Shown: positions 45,865 through 56,380, counted from the first letter of the stretch. The stretch: 64,000 nucleotides of DNA from Celeribacter marinus (GCF_001308265.1 NZ_CP012023.1:2680932-2744931); one strand, 5' to 3'. The notes: generated by a model not told the origin, from the sequence alone. A program made the numbers and translations.

Positions 45865-47076
45865 TCACAGGAACGATTTTCCCGCCCCTAGGCTTTCAAT
45901 TTCAAGGTGATCGGCAATCGAGGCGGCAACATCGACAAAGGCGACACGGCCAATGGCGCGCGCCCCGACCCCGTAGCCTACAACGGGGACCATTTCGCGC
46001 GTGTGGTCGGTGCCGACCCATGTCGGATCATTGCCGTGATCGGCGGTGAACAAGATCAAATCATCGGGGCGCGCACGCTCCATCAAGCGCGAAATCTGGG
46101 CGTCGAACCACTCGAGGTGGCGCGCATAGCCCGACACGTCACGGCGATGGCCGTAAAGACTGTCAAACTCGACAAAGTTGGCAAAGGTAAACGATCCGTC
46201 TGCGGCCTCCTCCATCACATCACACAAGTGATCGAACAAGGTCACATCCGCCCCTTTGCGCACCTCATCGATACCTTGCATAGAAAAGATGTCGCCGATC
46301 TTTCCGACCGCATAAACCTTGCGCCCTGCGGCCTTGGCCCAATCACAAAGCGTTGGCGCAGGCGGTGCGATGGCGTAGTCATGGCGGTTAAGTGTGCGTG
46401 TAAACCCGTCCACCTCATTGCCGACAAAGGGACGCGCAATCACGCGACCGATTTTCATAGCGTGTAGCGTTGGCGCGAGATCTTGGCATAGCTGCAACAA
46501 TCGATCCAAGCCGAAATGGTCCTCGTGGGCCGCGATTTGCATCACGCTGTCCACAGAGGTGTAACAGATGGGCCAGCCTGTTTTGACGTGCTGCGCACCA
46601 AAGTCATCAATCACTTGAGTGCCTGAGGCGTGGCAATTGGCCAAGGTGCCACCCGCACCGCATAATTTGGCGGTCAATTCCATAATGTCTTGTGGAAATG
46701 ACGGCTCAGTTTTAGGGAAATAGCCCCAATCCCACGGCACGGGGACGCCCGCCAATTCCCAGTGGCCCGATGGCGTATCCTTGCCCTGTGAAACCTCGGC
46801 GGCGGCGCCGAATAGACCTTGCGGCTGCGCGCCCAAATGCGGGGCACGATCATCCGATGCAACCGCGATGGCCGCGCTAAGCCCAAGCGCATCCAGATTT
46901 GGCACCCGCAGTGGCCCCGTCCGGCCGTCCTCCGCCTGACCGTCAGCACAGGCTTGGGCAATATGGGCCAACGTGTTGGCGCCGGTGTCAGGGGTGTCCC
47001 CATTGAAAAACTGATCGGCATCGGGCGCACCGCCACAGCCAACGGAATCCATCACAATCAAAAATGCACGGCTCAT
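45865..47076 (-). CDS. deoB: Phosphopentomutase
   Basis: 403 aa. It converts deoxyribose 1-phosphate or ribose 1-phosphate to the 5-phosphate (EC 5.4.2.7). It is an alkaline-phosphatase-superfamily enzyme: N-terminal metal site AFLIVMDSVGCGGAPDA, KDTPSGHWELAGVPV with the phosphothreonine region, VGKIGDIFSMQGI, and the second metal site ILFTADHGNDPTW with DHTREMVPVVGYG. Its start overlaps the deoA stop by 4 bp (ATGA). It uses the sugar phosphate released by deoA. Deoxyribose-phosphate aldolase (deoC), the next step, is not in the window. Confidence 0.97.
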   Translation of the reverse strand: MSRAFLIVMDSVGCGGAPDADQFFNGDTPDTGANTLAHIAQACADGQAEDGRTGPLRVPNLDALGLSAAIAVASDDRAPHLGAQPQGLFGAAAEVSQGKDTPSGHWELAGVPVPWDWGYFPKTEPSFPQDIMELTAKLCGAGGTLANCHASGTQVIDDFGAQHVKTGWPICYTSVDSVMQIAAHEDHFGLDRLLQLCQDLAPTLHAMKIGRVIARPFVGNEVDGFTRTLNRHDYAIAPPAPTLCDWAKAAGRKVYAVGKIGDIFSMQGIDEVRKGADVTLFDHLCDVMEEAADGSFTFANFVEFDSLYGHRRDVSGYARHLEWFDAQISRLMERARPDDLILFTADHGNDPTWVGTDHTREMVPVVGYGVGARAIGRVAFVDVAASIADHLEIESLGAGKSFL

Positions 47077-48383
47077 CCGGATACCTTTTCAAATACAAGT
47101 GGCACGGCCTCAGGCCGCTGCGCGGTCCATGACACAGCCGCACGAATAGCGGCCTCGGCGCGGTCGGCATCGGCGTCAGAGCGCGCATGGATCGTCGCAA
47201 TCAGATCATCTTGACCCAGATACTCACCCGTCATGCAAAAGTTGGAGAACCCCACGGCCGGATCAATTCTATCATCCCCCTTGAGACGACCGCCGCCCAA
47301 ATGAACAACCGCCATGCCAAGTGCATGACCATCCATCTGCGCAACATATCCTGATTGGTGCGCCACGACATCGCGCACCACGGGCGCGGACGGCAAGCGA
47401 TCGCGCCAATGGTCAACAAAGTCGCGCGGCCCGCCCAGTGCATGAACCATCTGACCGAACCGTTCAGCCGCAGAACCATCGCTCAACGTACCTCGGACAG
47501 CCAATGCGGCGTGATCTGCGTCATGGGCCATACCGGACAACACCATCAACTCACCGCCCAATGCACATGTGAGATCGCAAAGGCGATTATCCACCTCGCC
47601 ACTCGTCATCGCCTCCATAACGGCCATCACCTCAAGGGCATTGCCCATCCACGGACACAACGGTTGGCTCATATCGGTGATCAAAGCGGAGGTTTTGCAC
47701 CCTGCCCCGTTTGCAGTGGTAACAAGACTTTGTGCCAAAGCGCGCGCATCGTCACGCGTTTGCATAAACGCCCCCGACCCACATTTGACATCAAGCACCA
47801 ACCCCTCAAGCCCCGCTGCAAGCTTTTTGGATAGGATCGACGCCGTGATGAGATCAATACTCTCCACCGTTCCCGTCACATCGCGGATCGCATAAAGGCG
47901 CTTGTCTGCGGGGGCGATAGACCCCGTCGCGGACACAATTGCAAAACCGGTTTGCGCCATGATGGCGCGAAACCTATCTTCGCTGACTTCAGTTTTGAGA
48001 CCCGGAATGGCCTCGAGTTTATCAAGGGTTCCGCCCGTGTGGCCCAGACCACGACCCGACACCATAGGGACAAACCCGCCAAGCGCCGCAAGCGCGGGCG
48101 CGAGGATCAAAGACACGCAATCGCCAATTCCGCCTGTAGAGTGTTTGTCCATCGCGGGAGACGGCGCATCCCATGTCATCACGCGCCCGCTGTCGCGCAT
48201 CGCAAGCGTTAACCCCACGCGTTCAGGGTCCGACATTCCGTTCAACAGCGCGGCCATCGCAAACGCACCGGCTTGTGCGTCTGTCACCTCCCCGCTTGCA
48301 AGGCCTTGGGCAAACCACTGCAATTCTACGTCCGTAAGGGTCGTTTTGTCGCGTAGTTTTTCAATGATGCGGCGTGCGTCCAT
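47073..48383 (-). CDS. deoA: Thymidine phosphorylase
   Basis: 436 aa. It splits thymidine with phosphate into thymine and deoxyribose 1-phosphate. The N-terminal helical domain (IIEKLRDKTTLTDVELQWFA) is followed by the phosphate-binding MDKHSTGGIGDCVSLILAP, SGRGLGHTGGTLDKLE, and the pyrimidine site YAIRDVTGTVESIDLI, LVLDVKCGSGAF. A C-terminal domain from about residue 340 carries the PYNP_C fold. It is coupled to deoB by a 4-bp overlap and lies 6 bp after cdd. Confidence 0.96.
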   Translation of the reverse strand: MDARRIIEKLRDKTTLTDVELQWFAQGLASGEVTDAQAGAFAMAALLNGMSDPERVGLTLAMRDSGRVMTWDAPSPAMDKHSTGGIGDCVSLILAPALAALGGFVPMVSGRGLGHTGGTLDKLEAIPGLKTEVSEDRFRAIMAQTGFAIVSATGSIAPADKRLYAIRDVTGTVESIDLITASILSKKLAAGLEGLVLDVKCGSGAFMQTRDDARALAQSLVTTANGAGCKTSALITDMSQPLCPWMGNALEVMAVMEAMTSGEVDNRLCDLTCALGGELMVLSGMAHDADHAALAVRGTLSDGSAAERFGQMVHALGGPRDFVDHWRDRLPSAPVVRDVVAHQSGYVAQMDGHALGMAVVHLGGGRLKGDDRIDPAVGFSNFCMTGEYLGQDDLIATIHARSDADADRAEAAIRAAVSWTAQRPEAVPLVFEKVSG

Positions 48384-48389
48384 CTCGGA

Positions 48390-48776
48390 TTAATCCATGT
48401 GCTCGTGACTGAACGCGCCCGGTAGCAACTCACCAACCGTCATGGTCAAGGTTTCGCCTGTGCGCGACATCATTGTGACCTTAACATCCGGCGCGGCAAA
48501 TTCGCGTAACTTTTGACGACACCCGCCACAGGGCGGCGTTGGCGCATCACCCGATCCGATCACGGCGACTTCTGTGATATGTGTCTCGCCCCCCAAAACC
48601 ATCGCCGCAATCGCGCCCGCCTCGGCACATGTGCCCTCGGGGTAGGCCACGTTCTCGACATTGACGCCCGCGAAAACCGCGCCTGATGACGTCTTGATCG
48701 CTGCGCCAACTTTGAAGTTAGAGTACGGCGCATAGGCGCGGGCTTGAGCCGCTTTGGCAGAGTCAATCAGGGACAT
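48390..48776 (-). CDS. cdd: Cytidine deaminase
   Basis: 128 aa, the homotetrameric short form. It deaminates cytidine and deoxycytidine. Key residues are FKVGAAIKTSSGAVFAGVNV, VAYPEGTCAEAGAIAAM (Cys-Ala-Glu: zinc ligand and proton shuttle), and PTPPCGGCRQKLREFA with the other two zinc Cys. It is the first gene of the salvage operon. The 260-bp region between it and maeB holds both promoters, and the only clear element there is the palindrome next to maeB. Confidence 0.96.
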   Translation of the reverse strand: MSLIDSAKAAQARAYAPYSNFKVGAAIKTSSGAVFAGVNVENVAYPEGTCAEAGAIAAMVLGGETHITEVAVIGSGDAPTPPCGGCRQKLREFAAPDVKVTMMSRTGETLTMTVGELLPGAFSHEHMD

Positions 48777-49001
48777 GGATGTGGGCCTTTTTCAAAATTT
48801 GACTACATGGTCGAGATTGCGCGCTGAGCCATGGGGATGCAAGTACGATGCAGACCTCATCACCAAAAATAGCAGTCAACACACCTAAATGCAGACTGTT
48901 TGCGCTAACCTTCTCCATATGGCCAATGCAAAGCTTGCGTGACAGCCGCACAACGGCGTATGGGCAAAGAAAACAGAGCGTGACATGCGCGCAGTTTTAA
49001 A

Positions 49002-49021
49002 TTAGTTTAGTATTAAACTAA
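49002..49021. promoter_or_regulatory. 20-bp palindrome just upstream of maeB
   Basis: TTAGTTTA-gtat-TAAACTAA is a perfect 8-bp inverted repeat ending 15 bp before the maeB start, next to the ribosome site (CTGGAGAGA). A protein bound here would block maeB initiation. Length and symmetry fit a TetR, MarR or similar dimer, but no regulator gene is adjacent. Confidence 0.65.
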
Positions 49022-49036
49022 ATTCTGGAGAGACCC

Positions 49037-51319
49037 ATGGCAGACGACAAGAGAGACGAAAGCCTTCGCAAGGCGGCCCTCGATTATCACGAATTCCCAA
49101 AGCCCGGGAAACTCGAAATTCGCGCGACAAAGCCACTTGCGAACGGTCGCGACCTCGCGCGCGCATACTCGCCTGGCGTCGCAGAAGCCTGTTTGGAAAT
49201 CAAAAACGATCCGAGCACGGCAAGCCGCTACACATCGCGCGGAAACCTTGTGGCAGTTGTGACCAACGGTACCGCTGTTTTGGGTCTGGGCAATATCGGC
49301 GCTGCCGCCTCCAAACCCGTGATGGAAGGCAAAGCTGTTCTATTCAAGAAATTTGCCAACATTGACTGTTTCGATATCGAAGTGAACGAGACAGATCCTG
49401 AAAAATTGGCTGACATCGTCTGCGCGCTTGAGCCGACATTCGGCGCGATCAACCTCGAAGATATCAAAGCCCCCGACTGCTTTATCGTGGAAAAACTGTG
49501 CCGCGAACGCATGAATATTCCCGTATTTCATGATGATCAGCACGGAACAGCCATTGTTGTCGGCGCGGCCGCAACCAACGCGTTGCGCGTTGCAGGCAAA
49601 AAGATCGAAGACATCAAAGTCGTCTCAACCGGTGGCGGTGCCGCCGGAATCGCCTGCCTCAATATGCTTCTCAAACTTGGGCTAAAACGTGAAAACGTCT
49701 GGCTTTGCGACATTGCTGGCCTTGTCTATGAGGGCCGCACCGAGGAAATGACCGCGCAAAAAGCCGAATACGCGCAAAAATCTGATCTACGCACATTGGA
49801 TGACGTCATCGACGGCGCGGATCTATTCCTTGGCCTCTCTGGTCCGGGCGTCTTGACCGCCGACATGGTCAAAAAGATGACAAAACAGCCGATCATCTTT
49901 GCACTTGCCAACCCGACACCCGAAATCATGCCCGATGCCGTGAAAAAGGTGGCACCAGATGCAATTATCGCCACAGGCCGCTCGGATTACCCGAACCAAG
50001 TGAACAACGTACTGTGCTTCCCGTTCATCTTTCGCGGAGCACTCGATGTAGGCGCAAGCGAGATCAACGATGAAATGCAGATTGCATGTATCGAAGGCAT
50101 CGCTGCCCTAGCGCGCGCAACCACATCGGCCGAAGCCGCCGCCGCCTACCAAGACGAGCGCATGACCTTTGGCGCTGAATACCTGATCCCAAAACCATTC
50201 GATCCGCGCCTCATGGGCGTTGTGGCCTCTGCCGTGGCTCGTGCCGCAATGGAAAGTGGCGTGGCAGCCCGTCCTATGGCCGACCTCGACGCCTACAAAC
50301 AAAGCTTGGATCACTCTGTCTTTAAATCGGCATTGTTGATGCGTCCGGTGTTTCATGCAGCTTCACAAGCAGAGCGCCGCATTGCCTTTGCCGAAGGGGA
50401 GGACGAACGCGTTTTGCGCGCCGCCCAAGCGATGATCGAAGAGACCACCGACATGCCCATCCTCGTTGGCCGCCCTGAGGTCATCGCGATGCGTGCCGAA
50501 CGCGCGGGGTTGAAAATCCGCCCCGGCATAGATTTTGAGATCGTAAACCCGGAGAATGACAGCCGCTACAAACAGTATTGGCAGTCCTATCATAAACTCA
50601 TGGAGCGGCGCGGCGTCACACCCGATCTGGCCAAGGCCATCATGCGCACCAACACCACCGCTATCTGTGCCATCATGGTCCATGAGGGTCACGCCGACAG
50701 CATGATTTGCGGCACATTCGGTCAGTATTTGTGGCACCTCAACTACATCGAACAAATCCTCGGAACCAAAGAGTTGCACCCCGTAGGTGCGCTGTCGTTG
50801 ATGATTTTGGAAGATGGGCCGCTGTTCATTGCCGACACGCATGTGCATACCGAACCCACGCCCGCACAAATCGCGGAAACCGTATGCGCCACGGCGCGAC
50901 ACATCCGCCGCTTTGGCATTGATCCAAATATCGCGCTATGTTCACACTCCGAGTTTGGCAACCTCAACTGTATGACGGGCCGCCATATGCGTGAGGCGAT
51001 TGCGATCCTTGATAGTGAGCCGCGTGATTTCATCTACGAGGGTGAAATGCATATTGATAGTGCCTTGACCCCCGATCTACGCGAGCGCTCGTTCCCCAAC
51101 TCGCGCCTTGAGGGACCGGCTAACGCGCTCGTCTTTGCCATCGCAGATGCATCGTCGGGTGTGCGCAACATCCTCAAAGCCAAAGGGGGCGGTTTGGAAG
51201 TTGGGCCAATCTTGATGGGCATGGGGAACCGTGCGCACATCGTGACACCGTCCATTACATCACGCGGACTTTTGAACATGTCGGCCATCGCAGGCACACC
51301 TGTGACGCACTACGGCTAA
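49037..51319 (+). CDS. maeB: NADP-dependent malic enzyme with phosphotransacetylase-like domain
   Basis: 760 aa. Residues about 1-430 are malic enzyme: [60 protein letters not shown], and the nucleotide-binding [18 protein letters not shown]. Residues about 435-760 are a phosphate acetyltransferase-like regulatory domain ([38 protein letters not shown]). The large MaeB type decarboxylates malate to pyruvate. The PTA part is usually not active and senses acetyl-CoA in related enzymes. This supplies pyruvate and NADPH during growth on C2, C4 or fatty substrates. No start other than ATG 49037 is needed, since GGAGAG precedes it. Confidence 0.95.
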   Translation: MADDKRDESLRKAALDYHEFPKPGKLEIRATKPLANGRDLARAYSPGVAEACLEIKNDPSTASRYTSRGNLVAVVTNGTAVLGLGNIGAAASKPVMEGKAVLFKKFANIDCFDIEVNETDPEKLADIVCALEPTFGAINLEDIKAPDCFIVEKLCRERMNIPVFHDDQHGTAIVVGAAATNALRVAGKKIEDIKVVSTGGGAAGIACLNMLLKLGLKRENVWLCDIAGLVYEGRTEEMTAQKAEYAQKSDLRTLDDVIDGADLFLGLSGPGVLTADMVKKMTKQPIIFALANPTPEIMPDAVKKVAPDAIIATGRSDYPNQVNNVLCFPFIFRGALDVGASEINDEMQIACIEGIAALARATTSAEAAAAYQDERMTFGAEYLIPKPFDPRLMGVVASAVARAAMESGVAARPMADLDAYKQSLDHSVFKSALLMRPVFHAASQAERRIAFAEGEDERVLRAAQAMIEETTDMPILVGRPEVIAMRAERAGLKIRPGIDFEIVNPENDSRYKQYWQSYHKLMERRGVTPDLAKAIMRTNTTAICAIMVHEGHADSMICGTFGQYLWHLNYIEQILGTKELHPVGALSLMILEDGPLFIADTHVHTEPTPAQIAETVCATARHIRRFGIDPNIALCSHSEFGNLNCMTGRHMREAIAILDSEPRDFIYEGEMHIDSALTPDLRERSFPNSRLEGPANALVFAIADASSGVRNILKAKGGGLEVGPILMGMGNRAHIVTPSITSRGLLNMSAIAGTPVTHYG

Positions 51320-51342
51320 GACGAACACGCAACACCACCGAC

Positions 51343-51376
51343 ATCGCCCGCCCCATCACAGGGGCGGGCGATTTTC
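51343..51376 (+). terminator. Rho-independent terminator of maeB
   Basis: ATCGCCCGCCCC-atcaca-GGGGCGGGCGAT is a perfect 12-bp stem, followed by TTTTCG, 23 bp past maeB. Confidence 0.95.
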
Positions 51377-51402
51377 GTTTGCACATGCGGCGAACTGCAA
51401 AC

Positions 51403-51435
51403 TTTGCAAATCAATTTGCTACACAGGTTTGCAAT
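51403..51435. promoter_or_regulatory. TTTGCAAA repeats: candidate ScfR/PccR-type operator before prpE
   Basis: TTTGCAAA at 51403-51410, four bases, then TTTGCTAC at 51415-51422, and TTTGCAAT at 51428-51435. Another half, CTGCAAAC, lies just upstream at 51395. The spacing TTTGCAAA-N4-TTTGCaaa equals the motif reported for PccR, the short-chain fatty-acyl-CoA regulator of Rhodobacter sphaeroides. The sites sit about 160-190 bp upstream of the propionyl-CoA synthetase gene. Binding here is inferred. Confidence 0.65.
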
Positions 51436-51594
51436 ATTTTTACCAAACGACTCGATGGCTTTGCTAGGACGGGGGCGTGAGTAGAGAGCTTGCACGGCGA
51501 AAGTCGGCAATCAGTGACCATCTGGCACAGGGAGGAGACCTTGCGAGGTGGTCACTGAAAGCGTTTAATCGCGCTATTAGTGAGGAGAATACCA

Positions 51595-53484
51595 ATGGGT
51601 TACGCAGACGTTTATGGCGCGTGGAAAGCCGATCCGGAAAAGTTCTGGATGCAGGCGGCCGAGGACATTTTTTGGTACGAAAAGCCGTCAAAGGCCTTGT
51701 TCGACGAAAACGCACCAATTTACGAGTGGTTTTCTGACGGGATGACCAACACGTGTTACAACGCCGTGGATCGTCACGTCGATGAGGGGCGTGGTGATAA
51801 CCTTGCGATCATGCACGAAAGCCCGATCACCCACTCCTCAAAAGGTATTACATATAAAGAGCTGCGTGACCGCGTGGCCTCGCTTGCAGGTGCGCTGCAA
51901 ATGCGCGGCGTGGGCAAGGGCGACCGCGTTATCATTTACATGCCGATGATCCCCGAGGCCCTTGAGGCGATGCTTGCCTGTGCACGTATTGGCGCGGTTC
52001 ATTCGGTTGTCTTTGGTGGGTTTGCCGCCAATGAGCTTGCCGTGCGGATCGACGACTGCACACCCAAAGCCATCATTGCGGCGTCCTGCGGGTTGGAACC
52101 AAACCGCGTGGTGCACTATAAGCCGCTGCTCGACAAAGCCATTGATATGGCGGAGCACAAACCTGATTTCTGTGTGATTTTCCAACGTGAACAAGAGGTT
52201 GCAAAACTCGTCGAGGGCCGCGACTTTAGCTGGCACGGGTTCCAATACGGCGTCAAACCCGCCGAATGCGTTCCCGTTGAGGGCAACCACCCCGCCTATA
52301 TTCTCTACACCTCAGGCACCACAGGCCAACCCAAGGGCGTCATTCGCGCCACGGGCGGGCACCTTGTGGCGCTGCAATGGACGATGAAAAACATCTACAA
52401 TGTCGGACCCGGAGAACGGTTCTGGGCCGCGTCCGACGTCGGATGGGTCGTGGGTCACTCCTACATCTGTTACGGACCGCTGATCACGGGGGCCGAGACA
52501 TTGGTGTTCGAGGGCAAGCCCATCGGGACGCCGCACGCAGGCGTGTTCTGGAAAATTATCCAAAACCACCGCGTCAAATCGTTCTTTACTGCACCAACGG
52601 CCCTGAGGGCGATTAAACGCGAAGACCCCGATGGCGAATGGATCAAGCGCTACAAGCTCCATGACCTTCAGGCCTTGTTCCTCGCAGGCGAACGTGCGGA
52701 CCCCGACACGATCAAATGGGCGCAAAAGCATCTTGGCATCCCCGTGATTGATCACTGGTGGCAGACCGAAACGGGATGGGCCATTGCCGCCAACCCGCTT
52801 GGCATCGAAGAACTGCCTGTCAAAGTCGGATCGCCCTCGGTGGCAATGCCCGGCTATGAGATCGACATTCTGGATGACGCGGGCCACCCCGTTGCCAACG
52901 GCGAACTTGGTGCCATCGCGATCAAACTGCCCCTGCCCCCCGGCACGCTGCAAAACCTGTGGAATGCCGAAGAGCGCTATAAAAAGTCCTACCTCAACAC
53001 CTTCCCCGGCTATTATGAGACGGGTGATGCGGGGATGAAGGATGACGATGGTTACCTCTACATCATGGCGCGCACCGATGACGTGATCAACGTGGCGGGC
53101 CACCGCCTATCGACCGGCGCAATGGAGGAGGTTCTGGCGGGTCACCCCGATGTTGCCGAGTGCGCCGTGATTGGCGTCACCGATCAACTCAAGGGTCAAA
53201 TGCCTATGGGGTTCTTGTGCCTCAACAAGGGCTGCGACCGCGATCATGCGACCATTGTCAAAGAGTGTGTCGCCGCCGTGCGCAACGACATCGGCCCCGT
53301 GGCCGCCTTCAAACTGGCCTGTGTTGTCGACCGTCTGCCTAAAACCCGCTCGGGCAAAATTCTGCGCGCCACCATGGTTAAAATCGCAGATAGCGAAGAC
53401 TACAAAATGCCCGCCACCATCGATGATCCCGAGATACTCAACGAGATCAAGGTAGCGCTACAGGCCATTGGCTACGCTCAATAG
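51595..53484 (+). CDS. prpE: Propionate-CoA ligase (acyl-CoA synthetase, PrpE-type)
   Basis: 629 aa. ATG 51595 has GAGGAG 7 bases upstream; another start 15 bases earlier lacks one. It is an ANL-superfamily enzyme activating propionate (or acetate or another short acid) via an acyl-AMP. Motifs: YILYTSGTTGQPKGVIRATG (P-loop), the ADP-binding HWWQTETGW, YYETGDAGMKDDDGYLYIM, and near the C-terminus the acetylatable Lys in LPKTRSGKILRATM. The N-terminal YADVYGAWKADPEKFWMQAA is typical of PrpE/Acs-type proteins. The W in GHPWWQ-like HWWQTETG favours short acids. The upstream TTTGCAAA repeats support a role in propionate use. Confidence 0.92.
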   Translation: MGYADVYGAWKADPEKFWMQAAEDIFWYEKPSKALFDENAPIYEWFSDGMTNTCYNAVDRHVDEGRGDNLAIMHESPITHSSKGITYKELRDRVASLAGALQMRGVGKGDRVIIYMPMIPEALEAMLACARIGAVHSVVFGGFAANELAVRIDDCTPKAIIAASCGLEPNRVVHYKPLLDKAIDMAEHKPDFCVIFQREQEVAKLVEGRDFSWHGFQYGVKPAECVPVEGNHPAYILYTSGTTGQPKGVIRATGGHLVALQWTMKNIYNVGPGERFWAASDVGWVVGHSYICYGPLITGAETLVFEGKPIGTPHAGVFWKIIQNHRVKSFFTAPTALRAIKREDPDGEWIKRYKLHDLQALFLAGERADPDTIKWAQKHLGIPVIDHWWQTETGWAIAANPLGIEELPVKVGSPSVAMPGYEIDILDDAGHPVANGELGAIAIKLPLPPGTLQNLWNAEERYKKSYLNTFPGYYETGDAGMKDDDGYLYIMARTDDVINVAGHRLSTGAMEEVLAGHPDVAECAVIGVTDQLKGQMPMGFLCLNKGCDRDHATIVKECVAAVRNDIGPVAAFKLACVVDRLPKTRSGKILRATMVKIADSEDYKMPATIDDPEILNEIKVALQAIGYAQ

Positions 53485-53502
53485 ACCCCCACCAAATCAG
53501 AC

Positions 53503-53531
53503 AAAACGCGCTCCAATCGGGGCGCGTTTTC
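53503..53531. terminator. Terminator between convergent prpE and nadK
   Basis: AAAACGCGCTCC-aatc-GGGGCGCGTTTT is a 12-bp stem with one G-T pair, followed by CG and TTTG. A and T tracts on both sides allow it to act on both strands. Confidence 0.85.
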
Positions 53532-53555
53532 GTTTGGGGCGCTCGGTTGCGGACT

Positions 53556-54314
53556 TTAGGTGAATTGCTCGCGCAACAACCGCTCTTCCAACCCATGACC
53601 GGGATCGAACAAAATCCGGTGGTTCACGGATGGCTCAGAGGCGATTTCAACCCAAAGCACATTGCCGGCAGAGCGACTATCGGCGTCCGCCATCACGGGA
53701 CGCTTTTCGGGTTCCAAAATATCAATCCGAACAGTTGCGGATTTTGGCAAAAGCGCACCGCGCCACCGCCGCGGACGAAACGCCGCCATCGCGGTGAGCG
53801 CCAAAACATCGGACCCAATCGGCAAAATCGGACCGCGTGCCGAATAGTTATACGCCGTGGACCCTGCGGGCGTGGAGAGCAAAACCCCATCACATACCAG
53901 CTCTTCCATTCGTATTTTGCCATCGACGGAGACGCGCAATTTGGCCGCTTGCGGGCCCGCACGCAGCATCGATACCTCATTGATTGCCAGCGCGTGATGC
54001 ATCTCACCATCCGCCCCCAACGCCCTCATGCGCAGCGGATTAATCACCTCTTCTACGGCTTCGGACAGGCGATCACGCAAGCCCTCCTCGTGAAATTCAT
54101 TCATCAAAAAGCCGACTGTGCCGCAATTCATACCGTACACAGGCACGTCCAGATGCATGGTCGCATGTAACGTTTGCAGCATGAAACCGTCCCCGCCAAG
54201 CGCCACGATGACGTCCGCCTCCTCAGCCGCAACAGGCGTGTAGCGTAGTTGCAGGCGCTCGAAGGCGCGCTGTGCGGCTTGTGCTTCGCTGGCCGCAATG
54301 GCGATTTTGACCAT
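53556..54314 (-). CDS. nadK: NAD kinase
   Basis: 252 aa, a short form. It phosphorylates NAD to NADP with ATP or polyphosphate. Marks are the catalytic GGDG ([19 protein letters not shown]), [13 protein letters not shown], the LAINEVSM loop, and the substrate loop [20 protein letters not shown]. It is cytosolic and essential in most bacteria. It converges on prpE, with 250 bp of non-coding sequence between it and glyA. I see nothing definite in that interval and no glycine riboswitch. Confidence 0.96.
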   Translation of the reverse strand: MVKIAIAASEAQAAQRAFERLQLRYTPVAAEEADVIVALGGDGFMLQTLHATMHLDVPVYGMNCGTVGFLMNEFHEEGLRDRLSEAVEEVINPLRMRALGADGEMHHALAINEVSMLRAGPQAAKLRVSVDGKIRMEELVCDGVLLSTPAGSTAYNYSARGPILPIGSDVLALTAMAAFRPRRWRGALLPKSATVRIDILEPEKRPVMADADSRSAGNVLWVEIASEPSVNHRILFDPGHGLEERLLREQFT

Positions 54315-54563
54315 GATATCTCAACTTTCTGTAGTGATCCGCGACACGAATGCGGTGCCGCCCTTGTCAGTGTGCCTATCAAACCACGACAAGGTTTTCA
54401 CGTCTTTTCAGCATGCTGCGCCCGAAGGCCTCATACCAACTGGACAGACATGACATCAAAACAGGCCCATTCAAGATCATTATGCACGTGTTATGGGTTT
54501 TCCACGGCGCTCACTTTGGCTAAACAAACCGCAGACTCGTCCCTGCTGCCAAGGAGCACCCCC

Positions 54564-55859
54564 ATGACTTCCAACGTCCGCGACGCCGGTTTCTTTACCG
54601 AAGACCTTTCATCACGCGACCCCGCAATCTTTGACGTCCTCACAAACGAGCTTGGCCGTCAACGCGATGAGATCGAATTGATCGCCTCCGAAAACATCGT
54701 GTCCGCCGCTGTGATGCAAGCACAGGGATCGGTTTTGACCAACAAATACGCCGAAGGATATCCCGGACGCCGCTACTATGGCGGCTGTGATGTTGTGGAC
54801 ATCGCCGAGAACCTTGCGCGCGACCGTGCAAAGGAATTGTTCGGCTGTAAATACGTCAACGTACAACCAAACTCGGGCTCCCAAGCAAACCAAGGCGTGT
54901 TCCAAGCGCTCTTGCAGCCGGGTGACACCATCCTCGGCATGTCGCTTGACGCGGGCGGTCACCTGACCCACGGCGCAAAGCCGAACCAGTCCGGCAAATG
55001 GTTCAACGCGATCCAGTACGGCGTACGCAAGCAAGATCAGCGCATCGACTACGACCAGATCCAAGAGCTTGCGACCGAGCACAAACCCAAGATGCTTATA
55101 GCAGGCGGCTCGGCCATTCCGCGTCAGGTGAACTTCGCAAAGATGCGTGAAATTGCGGATTCCGTTGGCGCCATTTTGATGGTCGACATGGCGCACTTCG
55201 CGGGTCTCGTCGCGGGTGGTCAACACCCATCCCCGTTCCCGCATGCCGATGTTGTCACCACCACAACACACAAAACCCTACGCGGCCCACGTGGCGGCAT
55301 GATCCTGACCAATGATGTCGAGATCGCCAAAAAAGTGAACTCCGCGATTTTCCCCGGTATTCAGGGCGGCCCGCTCATGCACGTGATCGCGGCCAAAGCG
55401 GTGGCCTTTGCTGAGGCGCTTCGCCCCGAGTTCAAAGACTACGCTGCACAGGTTGTGAAAAACGCCCAAGCGATGGCAGACCAGTTGATGAAAGGTGGCC
55501 TTGATATCGTTACAGGCGGCACAGACACCCACGTTTTGCTCGTTGATTTGCGTCCCAAAGGCGTCAAAGGAAACGCGACTGAAAACGCTTTGGGCCGCGC
55601 GCACATCACCTGTAACAAAAACGGCATTCCGTTTGATCCCGAGCCACCAATGGTGACATCTGGCGTGCGTCTTGGCTCGCCCGCCGGCACCACACGCGGA
55701 TTTGGCGAGGCCGAGTTCCGCAAGATTGCAGATCTGATCGTCGAGGTTGTAGACGGCCTTGCCCAGAACGGCGAAGAGGGCAACGCGGCTGTTGAGGCCA
55801 AAGTGAAAGCCGAAGTTGAGGCGCTCTGCGCACAATTCCCGCTGTACCCGAACCTCTAA
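54564..55859 (+). CDS. glyA: Serine hydroxymethyltransferase
   Basis: 431 aa. The start at ATG 54564 ([15 protein letters not shown]) follows AAGGAG; the frame is open 315 bases further up without similarity. It converts serine and tetrahydrofolate to glycine and methylene-THF with PLP. Marks are [56 protein letters not shown], and the PLP lysine in [17 protein letters not shown] (near residue 238). Its size matches E. coli GlyA (417). It is monocistronic, with a terminator 23 bp downstream. Confidence 0.97.
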   Translation: MTSNVRDAGFFTEDLSSRDPAIFDVLTNELGRQRDEIELIASENIVSAAVMQAQGSVLTNKYAEGYPGRRYYGGCDVVDIAENLARDRAKELFGCKYVNVQPNSGSQANQGVFQALLQPGDTILGMSLDAGGHLTHGAKPNQSGKWFNAIQYGVRKQDQRIDYDQIQELATEHKPKMLIAGGSAIPRQVNFAKMREIADSVGAILMVDMAHFAGLVAGGQHPSPFPHADVVTTTTHKTLRGPRGGMILTNDVEIAKKVNSAIFPGIQGGPLMHVIAAKAVAFAEALRPEFKDYAAQVVKNAQAMADQLMKGGLDIVTGGTDTHVLLVDLRPKGVKGNATENALGRAHITCNKNGIPFDPEPPMVTSGVRLGSPAGTTRGFGEAEFRKIADLIVEVVDGLAQNGEEGNAAVEAKVKAEVEALCAQFPLYPNL

Positions 55860-55881
55860 ACCACCGCGAACATCACAGATC

Positions 55882-55908
55882 AAAGGGGCCAGTCATGGCC
55901 CCTTTTTT
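55882..55908 (+). terminator. Rho-independent terminator of glyA
   Basis: AAAGGGGCC-agtcat-GGCCCCTTT is a perfect 9-bp stem running into TTTTTT. It lies 22 bp past glyA and 21 bp before the convergent gene's end. Confidence 0.92.
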
Positions 55909-55929
55909 ATGGCGTCAACATCTGTAGTG

Positions 55930-56301
55930 CTAAATCAAGTCTCGCCAGATCATGATGCCCAAGATCAAGCCAACCGTGACACACACGACAAAGGCAATGC
56001 TCGCAATCAGATCAAGGATTTTGTTCTTGCGCCGCTTTGAGGCATCCAAACCGCCGAGGTGACGCGTCAAGTTTTTGACCGCACGCGCCACACGGTCGTG
56101 GTCTATCTGGCGCGACAACATTGGATGGGTTTCCCACTGCATTGCCGTAACGATGACGGCCCCGTCACGGCGCGCCCAGCGCGGCAATCGACGCCCCGCC
56201 TTTGCGAGCTTCCCAGCAAAACCCACCCCCGCATGCACGCCAAGCCGTTCGCTCAAAAGCGCCGATAGCTGCTCTGCTTGGTGTGAAATAAAGGTGGTCA
56301 T
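55930..56301 (-). CDS. Small membrane-anchored protein of unknown function
   Basis: 123 aa. A soluble N-terminal part (residues 1-75) rich in basic residues (GFAGKLAKAGRRLPRWARRD, RVARAVKNLTRHL) is followed by KRRKNK and one C-terminal transmembrane helix at about 96-118 (IASIAFVVCVTVGLILGIMI). The helix near the end suggests a tail-anchored protein with its soluble face in the cytoplasm. I do not recognise a family from sequence. It converges on glyA and is separate from the tct genes. Confidence 0.8.
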   Translation of the reverse strand: MTTFISHQAEQLSALLSERLGVHAGVGFAGKLAKAGRRLPRWARRDGAVIVTAMQWETHPMLSRQIDHDRVARAVKNLTRHLGGLDASKRRKNKILDLIASIAFVVCVTVGLILGIMIWRDLI

Positions 56302-56380
56302 GTGGATGAAAATAGCAGGTGAGCGGCGCAGGTCACCTGTTTTCTATACGCGCGAGGAGCACAGCCCCGAGGCCACGGAT

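Noticed and set aside
54315..54563. Possible glycine riboswitch before glyA
   Set aside because: I looked for the conserved tandem aptamer blocks and saw none; the interval has no clear structured RNA.
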